From contig JBGTLT010000162.1 in the NCBI GenBank assembly GCA_041743975.1, positions 1-64,000 of the forward strand: a stretch of 64,000 bases of DNA, in the 5' to 3' direction. Source of the stretch: JTS-RE37 sp041743975 (GTDB lineage Bacteria > Bacteroidota > Bacteroidia > Flavobacteriales > Flavobacteriaceae). The notes under the pieces were generated by a model, which had not been told where the DNA came from, made no database searches, and saw nothing but the letters and a program-made list of their open reading frames with translations. Both the position numbers and the translations under genes were made by a program. Shown here one piece after another: positions 16,511-26,441 of this stretch (the stretch's first letter is position 1; every line of letters starts with the position of its first letter).

Positions 16511-17488
16511 TCAAAGGGATTTCCGGATCTGTTCTATCAGATCCTGTATTACACTATCATTCCTGTATGCTTCGTAGATCGTTGATACCTTTTGGGAGAA
16601 GGGGGCCTTATCGGGGAATATGATCTCCACTCCTGCCTTTTGTACTTCTGCCAGGGCTTCCGCCTCAGATTCGGCCCATAATTTGCGCTGGTATTGAACC
16701 GATTGCTTAACAGATTCACGCAACCATTCTTGTTCCTCCGGAGAAAGCCTGTCCCACAATTGGGTGCCTGCCAATAAGACATCCGGGAGGACCGTATGTT
16801 CATCCAGTGAATAATATTTACAAACTTCATAATGCCGCGACAGATAAAAACTGGGTGGGTTATTCTCCGCCCCGTCTACTACGCCCTGCTGCAAAGCGGT
16901 ATAGAGTTCCCCCCAGGAAATAGGTGTAGGGGACCCCCCGAGTGCCTGTACCATCTTTACTGCTGTTGCGCTTTCCATGACCCTTATTTTGAGGCCTTTC
17001 AGATCATCTGGTTGCGCGATGGGTTTGTCCTTGGTATAAAAACTCCGGCTTCCGGCATCATAATACCCCAGGCCCTTGAGCCAGTATCGCTCCCCGTCTT
17101 TGAGTAATTGTTGTCCTATGGGCCCGTCCAACACCCGGAACGAATGCTCCCGATCCCTGAAAAGGAACGGAAGCCCCAGCACCTTCATTTTCGGCGCAAA
17201 GTTTTCCAGCACGCCAACGGAGACCTTCGTCATATCAAGGCTTCCGATCTGCAATAATTCCAGGCATTCCCGCTCTGTCCCCAGCTGTTGGCTTGGATAA
17301 ATTTTCAGCCTGAGTTTTCCCCCGGACCTTTTCATGAGGTCTTCCCCCATTTTAACCATTGCCCGGTGAACACTATGGTTCACATCCAACCCATGGGCAA
17401 GCCGTATGGTCCTCGATCTTTTATCGGGTTGGCATCCCTGCATCAGGAAAAGTACCAGCAAAAAGCTCAGTATCCTGCAATAATTCAT
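16511..17488 (-). CDS. dctP: TRAP transporter substrate-binding lipoprotein (DctP family)
   Basis: 325 aa. The signal ends in LMQGC (Cys19), so the binding protein is predicted to be lipid-anchored instead of free in the periplasm. DctP features are RLAHGLDVNHSVHRAM, GLPFLFRDREHSFRV, LKGLKIRVMES (the Arg of the carboxylate-binding site) and GVVDGAENNPPSFY. This subgroup binds sugar acids such as uronates. It is 115 bases after the glucuronate isomerase gene and 6 bases before dctQ. Substrate is inferred from the operon. Confidence 0.9.
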   Translation of the reverse strand: MNYCRILSFLLVLFLMQGCQPDKRSRTIRLAHGLDVNHSVHRAMVKMGEDLMKRSGGKLRLKIYPSQQLGTERECLELLQIGSLDMTKVSVGVLENFAPKMKVLGLPFLFRDREHSFRVLDGPIGQQLLKDGERYWLKGLGYYDAGSRSFYTKDKPIAQPDDLKGLKIRVMESATAVKMVQALGGSPTPISWGELYTALQQGVVDGAENNPPSFYLSRHYEVCKYYSLDEHTVLPDVLLAGTQLWDRLSPEEQEWLRESVKQSVQYQRKLWAESEAEALAEVQKAGVEIIFPDKAPFSQKVSTIYEAYRNDSVIQDLIEQIRKSL

Positions 17489-17603
17489 CGGCTTCCCTTT
17501 TGAAGGTTATTGATTATGGTGGGACTATACCCGGTAATTGGAAATAAAGAATAATAAACTGGTTGCTTCAAAGAGTTTAAATTAATTGATGATCTGCTCC
17601 TGA

Positions 17604-19010
17604 TTAAAAATCAAAATACGATTTTGCATTGTAATAACTAATATCCTGGACAATTTTCCCGATCCACTCCATTTCCACAGGCAATTCACCGCGTTCGATC
17701 TCCTGCCCGAGGAGGTTGCAGAGCACCCGCCTGAAATATTCATGCCTGGGGAAAGACAGAAAACTCCGCGAGTCTGTCAGCATGCCTACAAAACAACTAA
17801 TCAGCCCCATATTGGACAGGTCGTTCATCTGCCTGATCATGCCGTCCTTCTGGTCCAGGAACCACCAGCCGGAGCCAAACTGTATCTTGCCTCTGACGCT
17901 TCCATCGTTAAAGTTCCCGACCATGGTGGCCAGTACGGGGTTGTCCCCCGGATTGGAATTGTAGAGGATGGTTTTCGCCAGTTTATCCCTGGAGTCGAGC
18001 GCATCTAAAAATTTCGATAATTTTTCGGCCTGCGGATAATCGCCTATGGAATCCCAACCCGTATCCGGGCCTAATTCCCTGTTCATCCTGCTGTTGTTGT
18101 TCCGCAATGCCCCAAGGTGAAATTGCTGCACCCATCCCATTTCATGGTACGTTTCAGCAAGGAAGAGCAACAATGCGCTTTGAAACTGCGCTGCTTCCGT
18201 ACCCGTTAAAACCTGCTTGTTTCTCCTTTTCAGAAAAACAGAAGCTACTTCCGGGGAAGAAGCCGGCTCATAATACATATGGTTCAGGCCGTGGTCAGAT
18301 AATTTACAGCCACGGTGGTCAAAGTAGGTTATCCGGGTTTTTAGCGCATCGCATAAAGTATCATAGGTATTGATCGTGATATTGGCTGCTTCTCCAAGTC
18401 GATCCAGATATTCGTTATAGGCCGGATGCTGGATCAGGATTGCCTTATCCGGCCTGAAAGCCGTGCTCACTTTGGTCTGGAAATCGCTTTTCGCAATCCT
18501 TTGATGGTGTTCGAGCTTGTCGATGGGATCTTCCGTGGTACAGAGCACCGCAACGTTCATTTTAGTTAATAGCTTCCTGCAGCTGTAAGCTTCAGAATTC
18601 AATTTAACCGAAGCCTCACTGTATATGGCGTCTGCCGAATTTTTATTCAGTAGCCCATGGATATCAAAATAACGCGCCAGCTCGAGGTGTGTCCAGTGAT
18701 AGAGGGGATTCCTCAGGGTATACGGTACGGACTCTGCCCATTTTGAAAACTTTTCCTTATCTGTGCCATCGCCCGTTATAAAGCGCTCATCAAACCCCAG
18801 CGTACGCATTGCACGCCATTTGTAATGGTCTCCGGAGATCCAGGCTTTTGTTAAATTCTCAAAGATGGTATCGTTGGCTATATCTCCCGGCGTCAAATGA
18901 TTGTGGTAGTCAATAATGGGCATTTTACGGGCGTACGAATGGTACAGTTCCTCTGCATATTTGTTTTCGAGTAGAAAATTCTCATGTATAAATGGTGTGC
19001 CGGAGGTCAT
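17604..19010 (-). CDS. uxaC: glucuronate isomerase
   Basis: 468 aa, the usual UxaC length. Diagnostic parts are MPIIDYHNHLTPGDIANDTIF (metal-site histidines), WISGDHYKWRAMRTLGFDERF, VLCTTEDPIDKLEHH, QFHLGALRNNNSRMNRELGPDTG and SFLSFPRHEYFRRVLCNLLG. It isomerises D-glucuronate to D-fructuronate and D-galacturonate to D-tagaturonate in the cytoplasm. With uxaB downstream the tagaturonate branch is complete to altronate. No altronate or mannonate dehydratase, KDG kinase or KDPG aldolase gene is in the window, so the rest must lie elsewhere. The CotH-like gene ends 68 bases upstream. Confidence 0.95.
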   Translation of the reverse strand: MTSGTPFIHENFLLENKYAEELYHSYARKMPIIDYHNHLTPGDIANDTIFENLTKAWISGDHYKWRAMRTLGFDERFITGDGTDKEKFSKWAESVPYTLRNPLYHWTHLELARYFDIHGLLNKNSADAIYSEASVKLNSEAYSCRKLLTKMNVAVLCTTEDPIDKLEHHQRIAKSDFQTKVSTAFRPDKAILIQHPAYNEYLDRLGEAANITINTYDTLCDALKTRITYFDHRGCKLSDHGLNHMYYEPASSPEVASVFLKRRNKQVLTGTEAAQFQSALLLFLAETYHEMGWVQQFHLGALRNNNSRMNRELGPDTGWDSIGDYPQAEKLSKFLDALDSRDKLAKTILYNSNPGDNPVLATMVGNFNDGSVRGKIQFGSGWWFLDQKDGMIRQMNDLSNMGLISCFVGMLTDSRSFLSFPRHEYFRRVLCNLLGQEIERGELPVEMEWIGKIVQDISYYNAKSYFDF

Positions 19011-19078
19011 TTTAAGGATCAGTGTAAAGTTGATGTTCCTGGTTCAATGTACAACTATTTGACAAGGTTACAGGAAGG

Positions 19079-20140
19079 TTATTTAAGCCGCCCTGTACTG
19101 CCAATATAGGCATGGAATTTTTTATCATTTTCAAGGATATCGTAAAACCCTTCTACATATTCCCGGGCCATTGAATATTGCCGTGGGTCGTTGAACAGGT
19201 CTTTCAGTGCCGCTACTGCCTGCATCATCTCAGCCTTGTGCCTGATATAATCACGCCTTACTTCCTCCAGAAGTGTAGCTTCACGTTGGTAGCCTTTGTA
19301 TAGCCTATCCGTCACTACTGTGATCTTTCGGGGCATATTCTGGATATTGGCAACAAATGCATAATCCGCGTTGACGAGTCCGGACATGTCAAAATCATAG
19401 GGGATGCAGATAAAGTTGTTATTGATGAACAACAATTTCTCATTATGCTGCTGTTTGGTGGAATAGTCGGTATTACCGATCAGAAATTGAAAAAATGAAT
19501 TGTGCAGGGAGGAAATGGGTTCCTGCTGCAGGGGATGAACCAACCTTTCAATTTCTTTCCCGTTCACACGTGCCGCCACATTTTCAATATCCTCAATCAG
19601 GATCCCTTTCAGGGTGTGCCGTTTCTCCCTGGAGCCCCTTTCTTCAATAAATTCGATGAGTGCCAACCGTGTCTTAAAATGATAAGGGGAAATGATTTCA
19701 TATAGTTTATAGGCCATAAATTCTTTCAGGATATAGTCATCGGTATCCCGGTTCGTCAAACAGGGCAACACAACCTTCAGCTTCTGGTTGCCTTCAAATT
19801 CAGTACCCCTGGTCACATCCCTGTCCAACTTCATTTTAAGGGGTACATAATAACAATTTTCAAGCCTGAAATTCCCACGTGCCCGGAGGTTGACGGTCAT
19901 AGAATCCCAGGTAGATTCCTGGCTTTTATAAAACAGGGTTGACACAATATAGGTGCTGTCGTTGGTATTCTTTCGGATGTTCCGGTTGGAAAACCTCATT
20001 TTGAGGGGCATGGCTTTCTGATTGAGAAACAGGGGGGATGCTGCAATGTCGCTGTTTTCCACAACAATGTCCTGAGCTATAGATGTCCCGGCAATAAACA
20101 GGCCGCACCAAAAAAATGGTATGTACAGGATGTTTCTCAT
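19079..20140 (-). CDS. exported CotH-like (protein-kinase-fold) protein
   Basis: 353 aa from ATG 20140, giving a signal peptide (ILYIPFFWCGLFIAGTSIAQ). Segments follow the CotH kinase pattern in order: VNLRARGNFRLENCYYVPLK (compare the 'RLRGN...KK.F..K' block), YILKEFMAYKLYEIISPY, LKGILIEDIEN (the 'Y.LVE.ID' block), FLIGNTDYSTKQQHNEKLLF, and ICIPYDFDMSGLV (the 'P.D.D..F' metal-binding block). CotH proteins phosphorylate other secreted proteins; Asp in GNTD and DFD would be the key residues. Similarity is read by eye, so the kinase role is inference. It precedes uxaC by 68 bases and may belong to the same transcript. Confidence 0.6.
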   Translation of the reverse strand: MRNILYIPFFWCGLFIAGTSIAQDIVVENSDIAASPLFLNQKAMPLKMRFSNRNIRKNTNDSTYIVSTLFYKSQESTWDSMTVNLRARGNFRLENCYYVPLKMKLDRDVTRGTEFEGNQKLKVVLPCLTNRDTDDYILKEFMAYKLYEIISPYHFKTRLALIEFIEERGSREKRHTLKGILIEDIENVAARVNGKEIERLVHPLQQEPISSLHNSFFQFLIGNTDYSTKQQHNEKLLFINNNFICIPYDFDMSGLVNADYAFVANIQNMPRKITVVTDRLYKGYQREATLLEEVRRDYIRHKAEMMQAVAALKDLFNDPRQYSMAREYVEGFYDILENDKKFHAYIGSTGRLK

Positions 20141-20404
20141 GCTTTTGCAGTCCTTGGGCGAATCACATGAAATTAGCAAAAAATTGGCAATCGCCTAGGG
20201 AAAATGTTGCTTATACCGGATGGGTCGGAAGTGCCTGCGGGGAGCTGCCTTCATAGTGCCCCTTTAAAAAAATTGGCCCGGGGCTTTTCTCCACGGCCCT
20301 TATGCTGTATTTAGATGTTTTGTACTTTTTTTTCAGGAGGTAACGAGGTTTTGTTTTTTGTATATTACCCAGCTCATTGCCCCAGCGGGCAACAATTATA
20401 GGGC

Positions 20405-23158
20405 ATGAAAAATAGTGGTTACTTATTTCTCCTCCTCCTCCTGCCTATCGGGCTTTGGGGCCAGGTCCTCCTGCCTCCTATCCAGAACTACAAGATCTTT
20501 GAATACAAAGCAGCCAGCAAGAACTGGAGCCTGGCCTGTGATGAGGAAGGGGAATTGTATGTAGCAAACAATGAAGGTTTGTTACATTATAACGGGGAGG
20601 AATGGACATTGTATAAATTGCCACACAATACCACTATTCGCTCGGTGGCAAGCATCGAAGGCCGGATCTATACCGGATCCTATGAAGAATTTGGTTATTG
20701 GATGAAAAATGCTGTCGGGAACCTGGAGTATACTTCCCTGACCCACCTGATACGGGACCATGTTTTTACCAGTGAGGAGTTCTGGCAGATTCTGCCTTAT
20801 AAAGATGCCATTTTATTCAGGTCCTTCTCGGGAATCTATGAATACAAAGACAATGCAATAACAGTCATTGATCCTCCTATGGTTGTTAGTTATATGGAGG
20901 TATTCCGGGACAAAGTATTGGTAGCGGCAGGTCATGAAAGATTGTACTGGCTGTCTGGGGTAGAATTGGTGCCCTACGGCAACCATGAGGTCCTGGATGA
21001 AAAGATCGTAATAGACATGGACATCATCCCGGAGGGCCTGATGATCGGCACTAAGCTCAATGGGTGCTATATATTGAGCAACGGGCAGCTGAATCCCTTC
21101 AACACGGGCATCAATACTGAATTAAAGCGGTTCCAATTAAACCAGATATTGCGATTGAGCAATGGGAAAATTGCTTTTGGAACCATTAAAAACGGGGTTT
21201 ATCTGTACGACCCTGAAAGAGACACTTATCAGGTATTCAATCGGGAATCCGGGTTGCAGAACAATACCATATTGTCCATGTTACAGGTCCGGGACCAGTT
21301 ATGGCTGGGGCTGGACAACGGTATAGACAGGGTGCAGCTCAATCATCCGCTCACCTATTTTACGGATTATTCCGGAGTGGTGGGCACGGTATATGACCTG
21401 GCTTTTTATAAGGGCATCCTATATGTCGGCAGCAATACCGGGATCTATTATTTCAGGGAAAACAAACTCCATTTTGTTGAAGGATCCCAGGGCCACGTCT
21501 GGGACCTGGAAGTGATAGACGGTGACCTTTTTTGCGGGCACAATACCGGAACTTTCAGGATTGAAGGGGATAAGCTGGAACTTATTTCCACTATTGCGGG
21601 CGGCTACCAGATAGTGAGCATACCGGAAGGAGGAGCATCCTTTTTGCAGGGAACCTATACGGGGATTGCGAAATATGACAGGGGCAAAGACGGGCAATGG
21701 CAGGCCAGGCCCGTAGCCGGATTCCCTTTCCCGGTAAAGTACCTGTGTTTCGAAGATCCGGAAACCTTGTGGGCAGCTCATCCTTACAAGGGTTTTTATA
21801 GGATTAAGCTCAATATGAAAAAGGATTCCGTTGTAATCAGGGAGGACTTAAACACCCAGGCGCCGCCCAATATTTATAATATCAAACTGTATAATATAAA
21901 AAACCAGATCGTGCTGCAAAGTGCCGGCGAATGGTACATATACGACCCAATTTTAGGCACTATTGGGGCTTTTAAAGAATTTCAGGCATACACAAACAAG
22001 GACCTCTTGTATAATGATGGTGCTTACTACTGGTTTGTAAATAATGAAAACACCAAGGAAGTAATTCAGACAGACCTGAAGTCAGATCATTTGGTTTTGT
22101 CCGACAAGCAGTTTCAGGAGCGGCTGGCACCGGAATCCGGGAGGATCATCAAACAAAATGATTCTACCTACTACTTTACCCTGATCGATGGCTTCGCGAA
22201 GCTTGATCTTTCCAAATTGAGGAAGCAACAGGAGAACTTGGAATTGTATAAACCCCAACTCAGTGGTTTCCGGGATGAGGATGTGGCCTATACGCTTCTG
22301 GATACGGCCTTTCTGATTCCGTATAAAAGTGCACAGGACCTGCAATTCAAAATATCCTCGGCCAAACAGATTATGCCCCGGTATTATTACGAGTTACGGG
22401 GTGCAATGGAAAAATCTGCCTATAGCAACCGGGGTACCATCCAGTTTCAAAACCTTCCATATGGAGACTATGACCTCAAAATCTCAACGGTAGGTACGGA
22501 GAACCAAAAATCGGAACCGCTGAAACTTTCTTTTCAAATTTTGGCACCCTGGTACCTGTCTGCCTGGAGTATTGCAGGCTATGTGCTGCTTTTATTGGCG
22601 CTCGTGTTTTACCTCAGATGGTTTAACCGCCGGAAACTACAAAAAAAGCATGATAACCTCATCGCGCAGCTGCATCGGGAACAGGAAGAGCAACTGGCCC
22701 GTCTTGAAAAGGAAAAACTGGCCAAAGAAATCAGGCTCAAACAAAAGGAATTGGCTAGCAGCACCATGAATGTCGCCAGGAAAAATGAAATGATCCTGGA
22801 ATTGAAGAATTTGCTGTTGATGAACAAGGATAAGTTCCACAACCAGCAACGGTATCGTTTGTTTATGAAAAAATTGAACAGTTCAATGGAGGATACAGAA
22901 GACTGGAAACGTTTTGAAATGAATTTCAAGGAATTGCACGAGGATTTTTTTGGTAACCTGCTGAAAAGATACCCTAACCTAACACCCAAGGACCTCAAAC
23001 TATGCGCCTATCTTAAGATGAACCTTTCAACCAAAGAAATCGCACCATTGATGGGAATCACCACCCGGGGGGTTGAAATCCACAGATACCGTCTTCGTAA
23101 GAAATTACAACTGGAAGCTACACAAAATATCTCCAATTTCCTGATTACGCTCCGATAA
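20405..23158 (+). CDS. membrane-bound one-component regulator: beta-propeller sensor, Y_Y_Y domain, LuxR-type HTH
   Basis: 917 aa. After a signal peptide (LFLLLLLPIGLWGQ) about 600 residues form propeller-type repeats (for example SIEGRIYTGSYEEFGYW, IYYFRENKLHFVEGS). A Y_Y_Y-like domain follows around 630-705, and one membrane span at 715-738 (SIAGYVLLLLALVFYLRWF). Next is a charged coiled coil (740-800) and a C-terminal LuxR-type helix-turn-helix (NLTPKDLKLCAYLKMNLSTK; ITTRGVEIHRYRLRKKL). There is no histidine kinase or receiver domain, so sensing and DNA binding are in one chain across the inner membrane. It lies 233 bases upstream of susC on the same strand and probably controls it. Confidence 0.85.
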   Translation: MKNSGYLFLLLLLPIGLWGQVLLPPIQNYKIFEYKAASKNWSLACDEEGELYVANNEGLLHYNGEEWTLYKLPHNTTIRSVASIEGRIYTGSYEEFGYWMKNAVGNLEYTSLTHLIRDHVFTSEEFWQILPYKDAILFRSFSGIYEYKDNAITVIDPPMVVSYMEVFRDKVLVAAGHERLYWLSGVELVPYGNHEVLDEKIVIDMDIIPEGLMIGTKLNGCYILSNGQLNPFNTGINTELKRFQLNQILRLSNGKIAFGTIKNGVYLYDPERDTYQVFNRESGLQNNTILSMLQVRDQLWLGLDNGIDRVQLNHPLTYFTDYSGVVGTVYDLAFYKGILYVGSNTGIYYFRENKLHFVEGSQGHVWDLEVIDGDLFCGHNTGTFRIEGDKLELISTIAGGYQIVSIPEGGASFLQGTYTGIAKYDRGKDGQWQARPVAGFPFPVKYLCFEDPETLWAAHPYKGFYRIKLNMKKDSVVIREDLNTQAPPNIYNIKLYNIKNQIVLQSAGEWYIYDPILGTIGAFKEFQAYTNKDLLYNDGAYYWFVNNENTKEVIQTDLKSDHLVLSDKQFQERLAPESGRIIKQNDSTYYFTLIDGFAKLDLSKLRKQQENLELYKPQLSGFRDEDVAYTLLDTAFLIPYKSAQDLQFKISSAKQIMPRYYYELRGAMEKSAYSNRGTIQFQNLPYGDYDLKISTVGTENQKSEPLKLSFQILAPWYLSAWSIAGYVLLLLALVFYLRWFNRRKLQKKHDNLIAQLHREQEEQLARLEKEKLAKEIRLKQKELASSTMNVARKNEMILELKNLLLMNKDKFHNQQRYRLFMKKLNSSMEDTEDWKRFEMNFKELHEDFFGNLLKRYPNLTPKDLKLCAYLKMNLSTKEIAPLMGITTRGVEIHRYRLRKKLQLEATQNISNFLITLR

Positions 23159-23391
23159 ATATTCTTTTTAGCTCCGATTTCCGATCTTTTGCCGCATTAC
23201 GGACTACATCAGTACTACATCATTATGTTAAATTATGATAAGGGTTTGATGTTTTAACTTATGCAAAAGCCGAGATAGTGGCGGGTTCCGGGACTTTATG
23301 TATTGATGTAATAATTATGTATAAGGAATACGCTGTAATAGGCTATTAATTTGATAACTTGTTAAAATCGTAACTCAATCCTTGAACTATT

Positions 23392-26300
23392 ATGAAAATT
23401 CGCTACACTTTGTTATTAATATGTTTTTTATTACTTCAATTTTCCGGGCTTGCTCAACAGGAGATCTCTGTTGCGGGAACAATAACAGATAGCGCCGGGG
23501 AACCGTTGCCGGGCGCGAGTATTGTGCTGAAAGGAACCGTAACCGGAACACAATCCGATTTTGATGGTAACTATACCCTGGCCGATATTCCTTCTGATGG
23601 TACCTTAACTATAAGTTACGTTGGATATACCACGGAGGAAGTAGCAATTAACGGGCAGACAGCAATCGATGTTGTGCTGTCTGAAGATGCAGAAGCCCTG
23701 GATGAAGTGGTTGTGGTTGGATATGGAACCGCTAAAAAAAGGGATCTCGCCGGTTCAATTGTTAAGGTTGAGGGGGATGTAGTTGCAGACAAACCTAATG
23801 CAAACCCTGTGGCTTCTTTACAAGGAAAGGTCGCTGGTTTATCTGTAGTTAACTCGGGACAGCCAGGACAAGAACCGGATATTCGTATAAGGGGAACCGT
23901 TAGTAGAAATCAAACCAAACCCTTATATGTGGTTGATGGAATTTTTAGCGAGGACATCAGTTATATCAATCCAAACGACATAGAGTCTATCGAGTTGCTA
24001 AAAGACCCCTCATCTTTGGCCATATTTGGGGTAAGGGGAGCAAATGGGGTCATACTTGTTACGACCAAGCAAGCAAAAGAGGGAATACTAAATATTAATT
24101 TTTCAGCCTCCACTGGCGTTAAATATATTGCTGGAAAACCTGACCTGGCCAATGCTGATTTATTTAAAACCTTATATGATGAGCGATTGGTTAATGATGG
24201 TTTAGCACCCTATGCTTCTTATAATTTATTCAATGGTGATACCGATTGGATTGACCAAATTGCAAATAATGGAGCAATCGTTCAAAATGCCAATTTAAGT
24301 ATACAAAGTGGTAATGAAACAAATAAAATAAGTATTGGTCTGGGATATTTAAAAGAAGAAGGAATTATACGAAATGAGGAATTGCAAAGAATTACCATTA
24401 ATATCAATGATGAAGTCAAAATTTCCGATAATTTAAAAGTTGGTATTGGTATAAATGGGGTAAAATCAGATTTACCGGGGCCACCCCCCAACAGCCCATA
24501 TAATTTTGGTGCTGCACTGATAGCGACGCCAATAGTGAGTCCTTTTAATGCAGATAATGTTTATAATCAATTACCCATCGCAATTGGTGGAGCGCAAGTA
24601 GGGAATCCTTTACTGGCGGTAAACGAACGTTTACCGACGACTATAGATGACACCTACCGATTTGTTGGCAATGTTTTTGCCGAGTTAAGATTTTTAAAAG
24701 ACTTTACCTTCAGAACAGCCTATTCGGGTAATTATGGAATTCAAAAAGGGAGAGGTTATTCTGCCCTTACCCCTGTATATGTTGCAGAAAGCGATGAAAT
24801 TGCCAATTTTTCAGGACAAATATTAACAAGTGTTTCACAATACAATAATACCAAACAGGATTTTCAACAGGATTACCTGCTAACGTATACTAAAGATTTG
24901 GGAGATCATGGTATTACAGCGTTATTAGGCTTTACCACCTTTCAGGAATATCTGGAAAATATCAATGGTTCGGTAAGACAATTGGCTGATGGCGAACCTA
25001 TTCCTAATGATCCAAGATGGTGGTATTTAAATGTGTTCCCGTTTGGCGATCAGGATACAAGAATTTCAAATTCAACGCAATGGGACAGGGCCACTTCATC
25101 CTCTTTATTCCGGTTATTATATAATTATCAGGGGAAATATATCTTAAACGGTTCGTTTAGAAGGGATTCTTCTTCAGAATTACCTGAAGCGACGAGAGAC
25201 CAAAATTTTTGGTCATTAGGTGCGGCCTGGGAATTAAGCAGAGAAAAATTTATGGAGAATAGTTTCATTGATTATTTAAAACTCAAGGGTTCTTATGGGG
25301 AATTGGGGAATCAATATAATGCTGTAAATTATCCTTACCTGCCCAATTATCAGTTAGGGGCATCTGCAATATTAGGCAGTCCACAAGGCGTGATTCCTGC
25401 TTATGTTTTGGCATATCGAAATTCTAATGATTTAAGATGGGAAACCATTACCTCTTATGAAGCAGGTCTTGAGTTAACTACTTTTGAAAACAGATTGAAA
25501 TTTGAAGCTGCTTATTATAATAAATTAACAAAAGATTTATTGGTATTTGTTACAAGAGGCAGTGAACGATTTTATACCAATGCCGGGGAAATCGAAAATA
25601 AGGGTTTTGAATTTTCTACCACCTGGAATGACGCTGTGGGCTCGGATTTCCAATATTCAATAAGCGGAAATTTAGCAACTGTAGAAAATACTGTAAACTC
25701 TGTAGTAGAACCTGGTTTTGAGATATTTGCCGGACCAACACGTACAAGCGAAGGTTTTCCAATTGGTTCGTTTTTTGGTTATGAAGTCGAAGGGCTTTAT
25801 CAATCGAATTTAGATATTCAAGCCTCTCCCCCTAGTACAATAGGTGAGTATGCACCTGGAGATTTTAAATATAGAGACGTGAATGGTGATGGTGTAATAA
25901 CTGAAGATGACAGAACGGTAATAGGAAACCCAACTCCCGATTTTACGTATGGTGCAAGTGTAAATCTTGCTTATAAAAACCTCTCATTAGACATTGATGT
26001 ACAAGGGGTTTATGGAAATGAGATATGGCGAAATTGGGGTAATGGAAGTACTTTTGCCCAATTTAACTACAGAAGTGCAAGAGCTGACAGATGGATAGGT
26101 GGTGGAACCTCAAACTGGGAACCAAGATTAACTGAAGCTTCCGGGTATAACAAACAAAATTCTACTTATAATATAGAGGACGGTAGTTACGTAAGACTTC
26201 GGAATGTCCAACTTGCTTACAATTTTAAACCATTGACTATAAATGGAAAGGATATAAAAAATATGAAATTATATCTCAATGCACAAAATTTATATACCTG

Positions 26301-26418
26301 GAAACATAATTCTGGTTTTACACCAGAGGCAGGAGGGACCCCAATTGAGTTTAGTATTGATAATGGCGGATATCCTTTACCTGTAATAACCAGTTTAGGT
26401 TTTAATGTAACATTTTAG
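23392..26418 (+). CDS. susC: SusC/RagA-type TonB-dependent outer-membrane transporter
   Basis: 1008 aa. It has a signal peptide (LLLICFLLLQFSGLAQQ), a carboxypeptidase-like regulatory domain (VAGTITDSAGEPLPGASI), a TonB-box-type segment (DEVVVVGYGTAKKRDLAGS), a plug domain with the SusC signatures IRIRGTVSRNQTKPLYVVDG and NPNDIESIELLKDPSS, and a long beta-barrel ending in GFNVTF with a terminal aromatic. It imports oligosaccharides together with the SusD encoded 23 bases downstream. DNA of this gene is clearly richer in A/T than the genes on either side, suggesting a separate origin. Confidence 0.95.
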   Translation: MKIRYTLLLICFLLLQFSGLAQQEISVAGTITDSAGEPLPGASIVLKGTVTGTQSDFDGNYTLADIPSDGTLTISYVGYTTEEVAINGQTAIDVVLSEDAEALDEVVVVGYGTAKKRDLAGSIVKVEGDVVADKPNANPVASLQGKVAGLSVVNSGQPGQEPDIRIRGTVSRNQTKPLYVVDGIFSEDISYINPNDIESIELLKDPSSLAIFGVRGANGVILVTTKQAKEGILNINFSASTGVKYIAGKPDLANADLFKTLYDERLVNDGLAPYASYNLFNGDTDWIDQIANNGAIVQNANLSIQSGNETNKISIGLGYLKEEGIIRNEELQRITININDEVKISDNLKVGIGINGVKSDLPGPPPNSPYNFGAALIATPIVSPFNADNVYNQLPIAIGGAQVGNPLLAVNERLPTTIDDTYRFVGNVFAELRFLKDFTFRTAYSGNYGIQKGRGYSALTPVYVAESDEIANFSGQILTSVSQYNNTKQDFQQDYLLTYTKDLGDHGITALLGFTTFQEYLENINGSVRQLADGEPIPNDPRWWYLNVFPFGDQDTRISNSTQWDRATSSSLFRLLYNYQGKYILNGSFRRDSSSELPEATRDQNFWSLGAAWELSREKFMENSFIDYLKLKGSYGELGNQYNAVNYPYLPNYQLGASAILGSPQGVIPAYVLAYRNSNDLRWETITSYEAGLELTTFENRLKFEAAYYNKLTKDLLVFVTRGSERFYTNAGEIENKGFEFSTTWNDAVGSDFQYSISGNLATVENTVNSVVEPGFEIFAGPTRTSEGFPIGSFFGYEVEGLYQSNLDIQASPPSTIGEYAPGDFKYRDVNGDGVITEDDRTVIGNPTPDFTYGASVNLAYKNLSLDIDVQGVYGNEIWRNWGNGSTFAQFNYRSARADRWIGGGTSNWEPRLTEASGYNKQNSTYNIEDGSYVRLRNVQLAYNFKPLTINGKDIKNMKLYLNAQNLYTWKHNSGFTPEAGGTPIEFSIDNGGYPLPVITSLGFNVTF

Positions 26419-26441
26419 TAAAATTTATAATTTTTAATACT

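Noticed and set aside
23340..23391. TTAATTTG as a susC promoter
   Set aside because: One mismatch in the -7 box and no TTG about 20 bases upstream; the real promoter was not identified.
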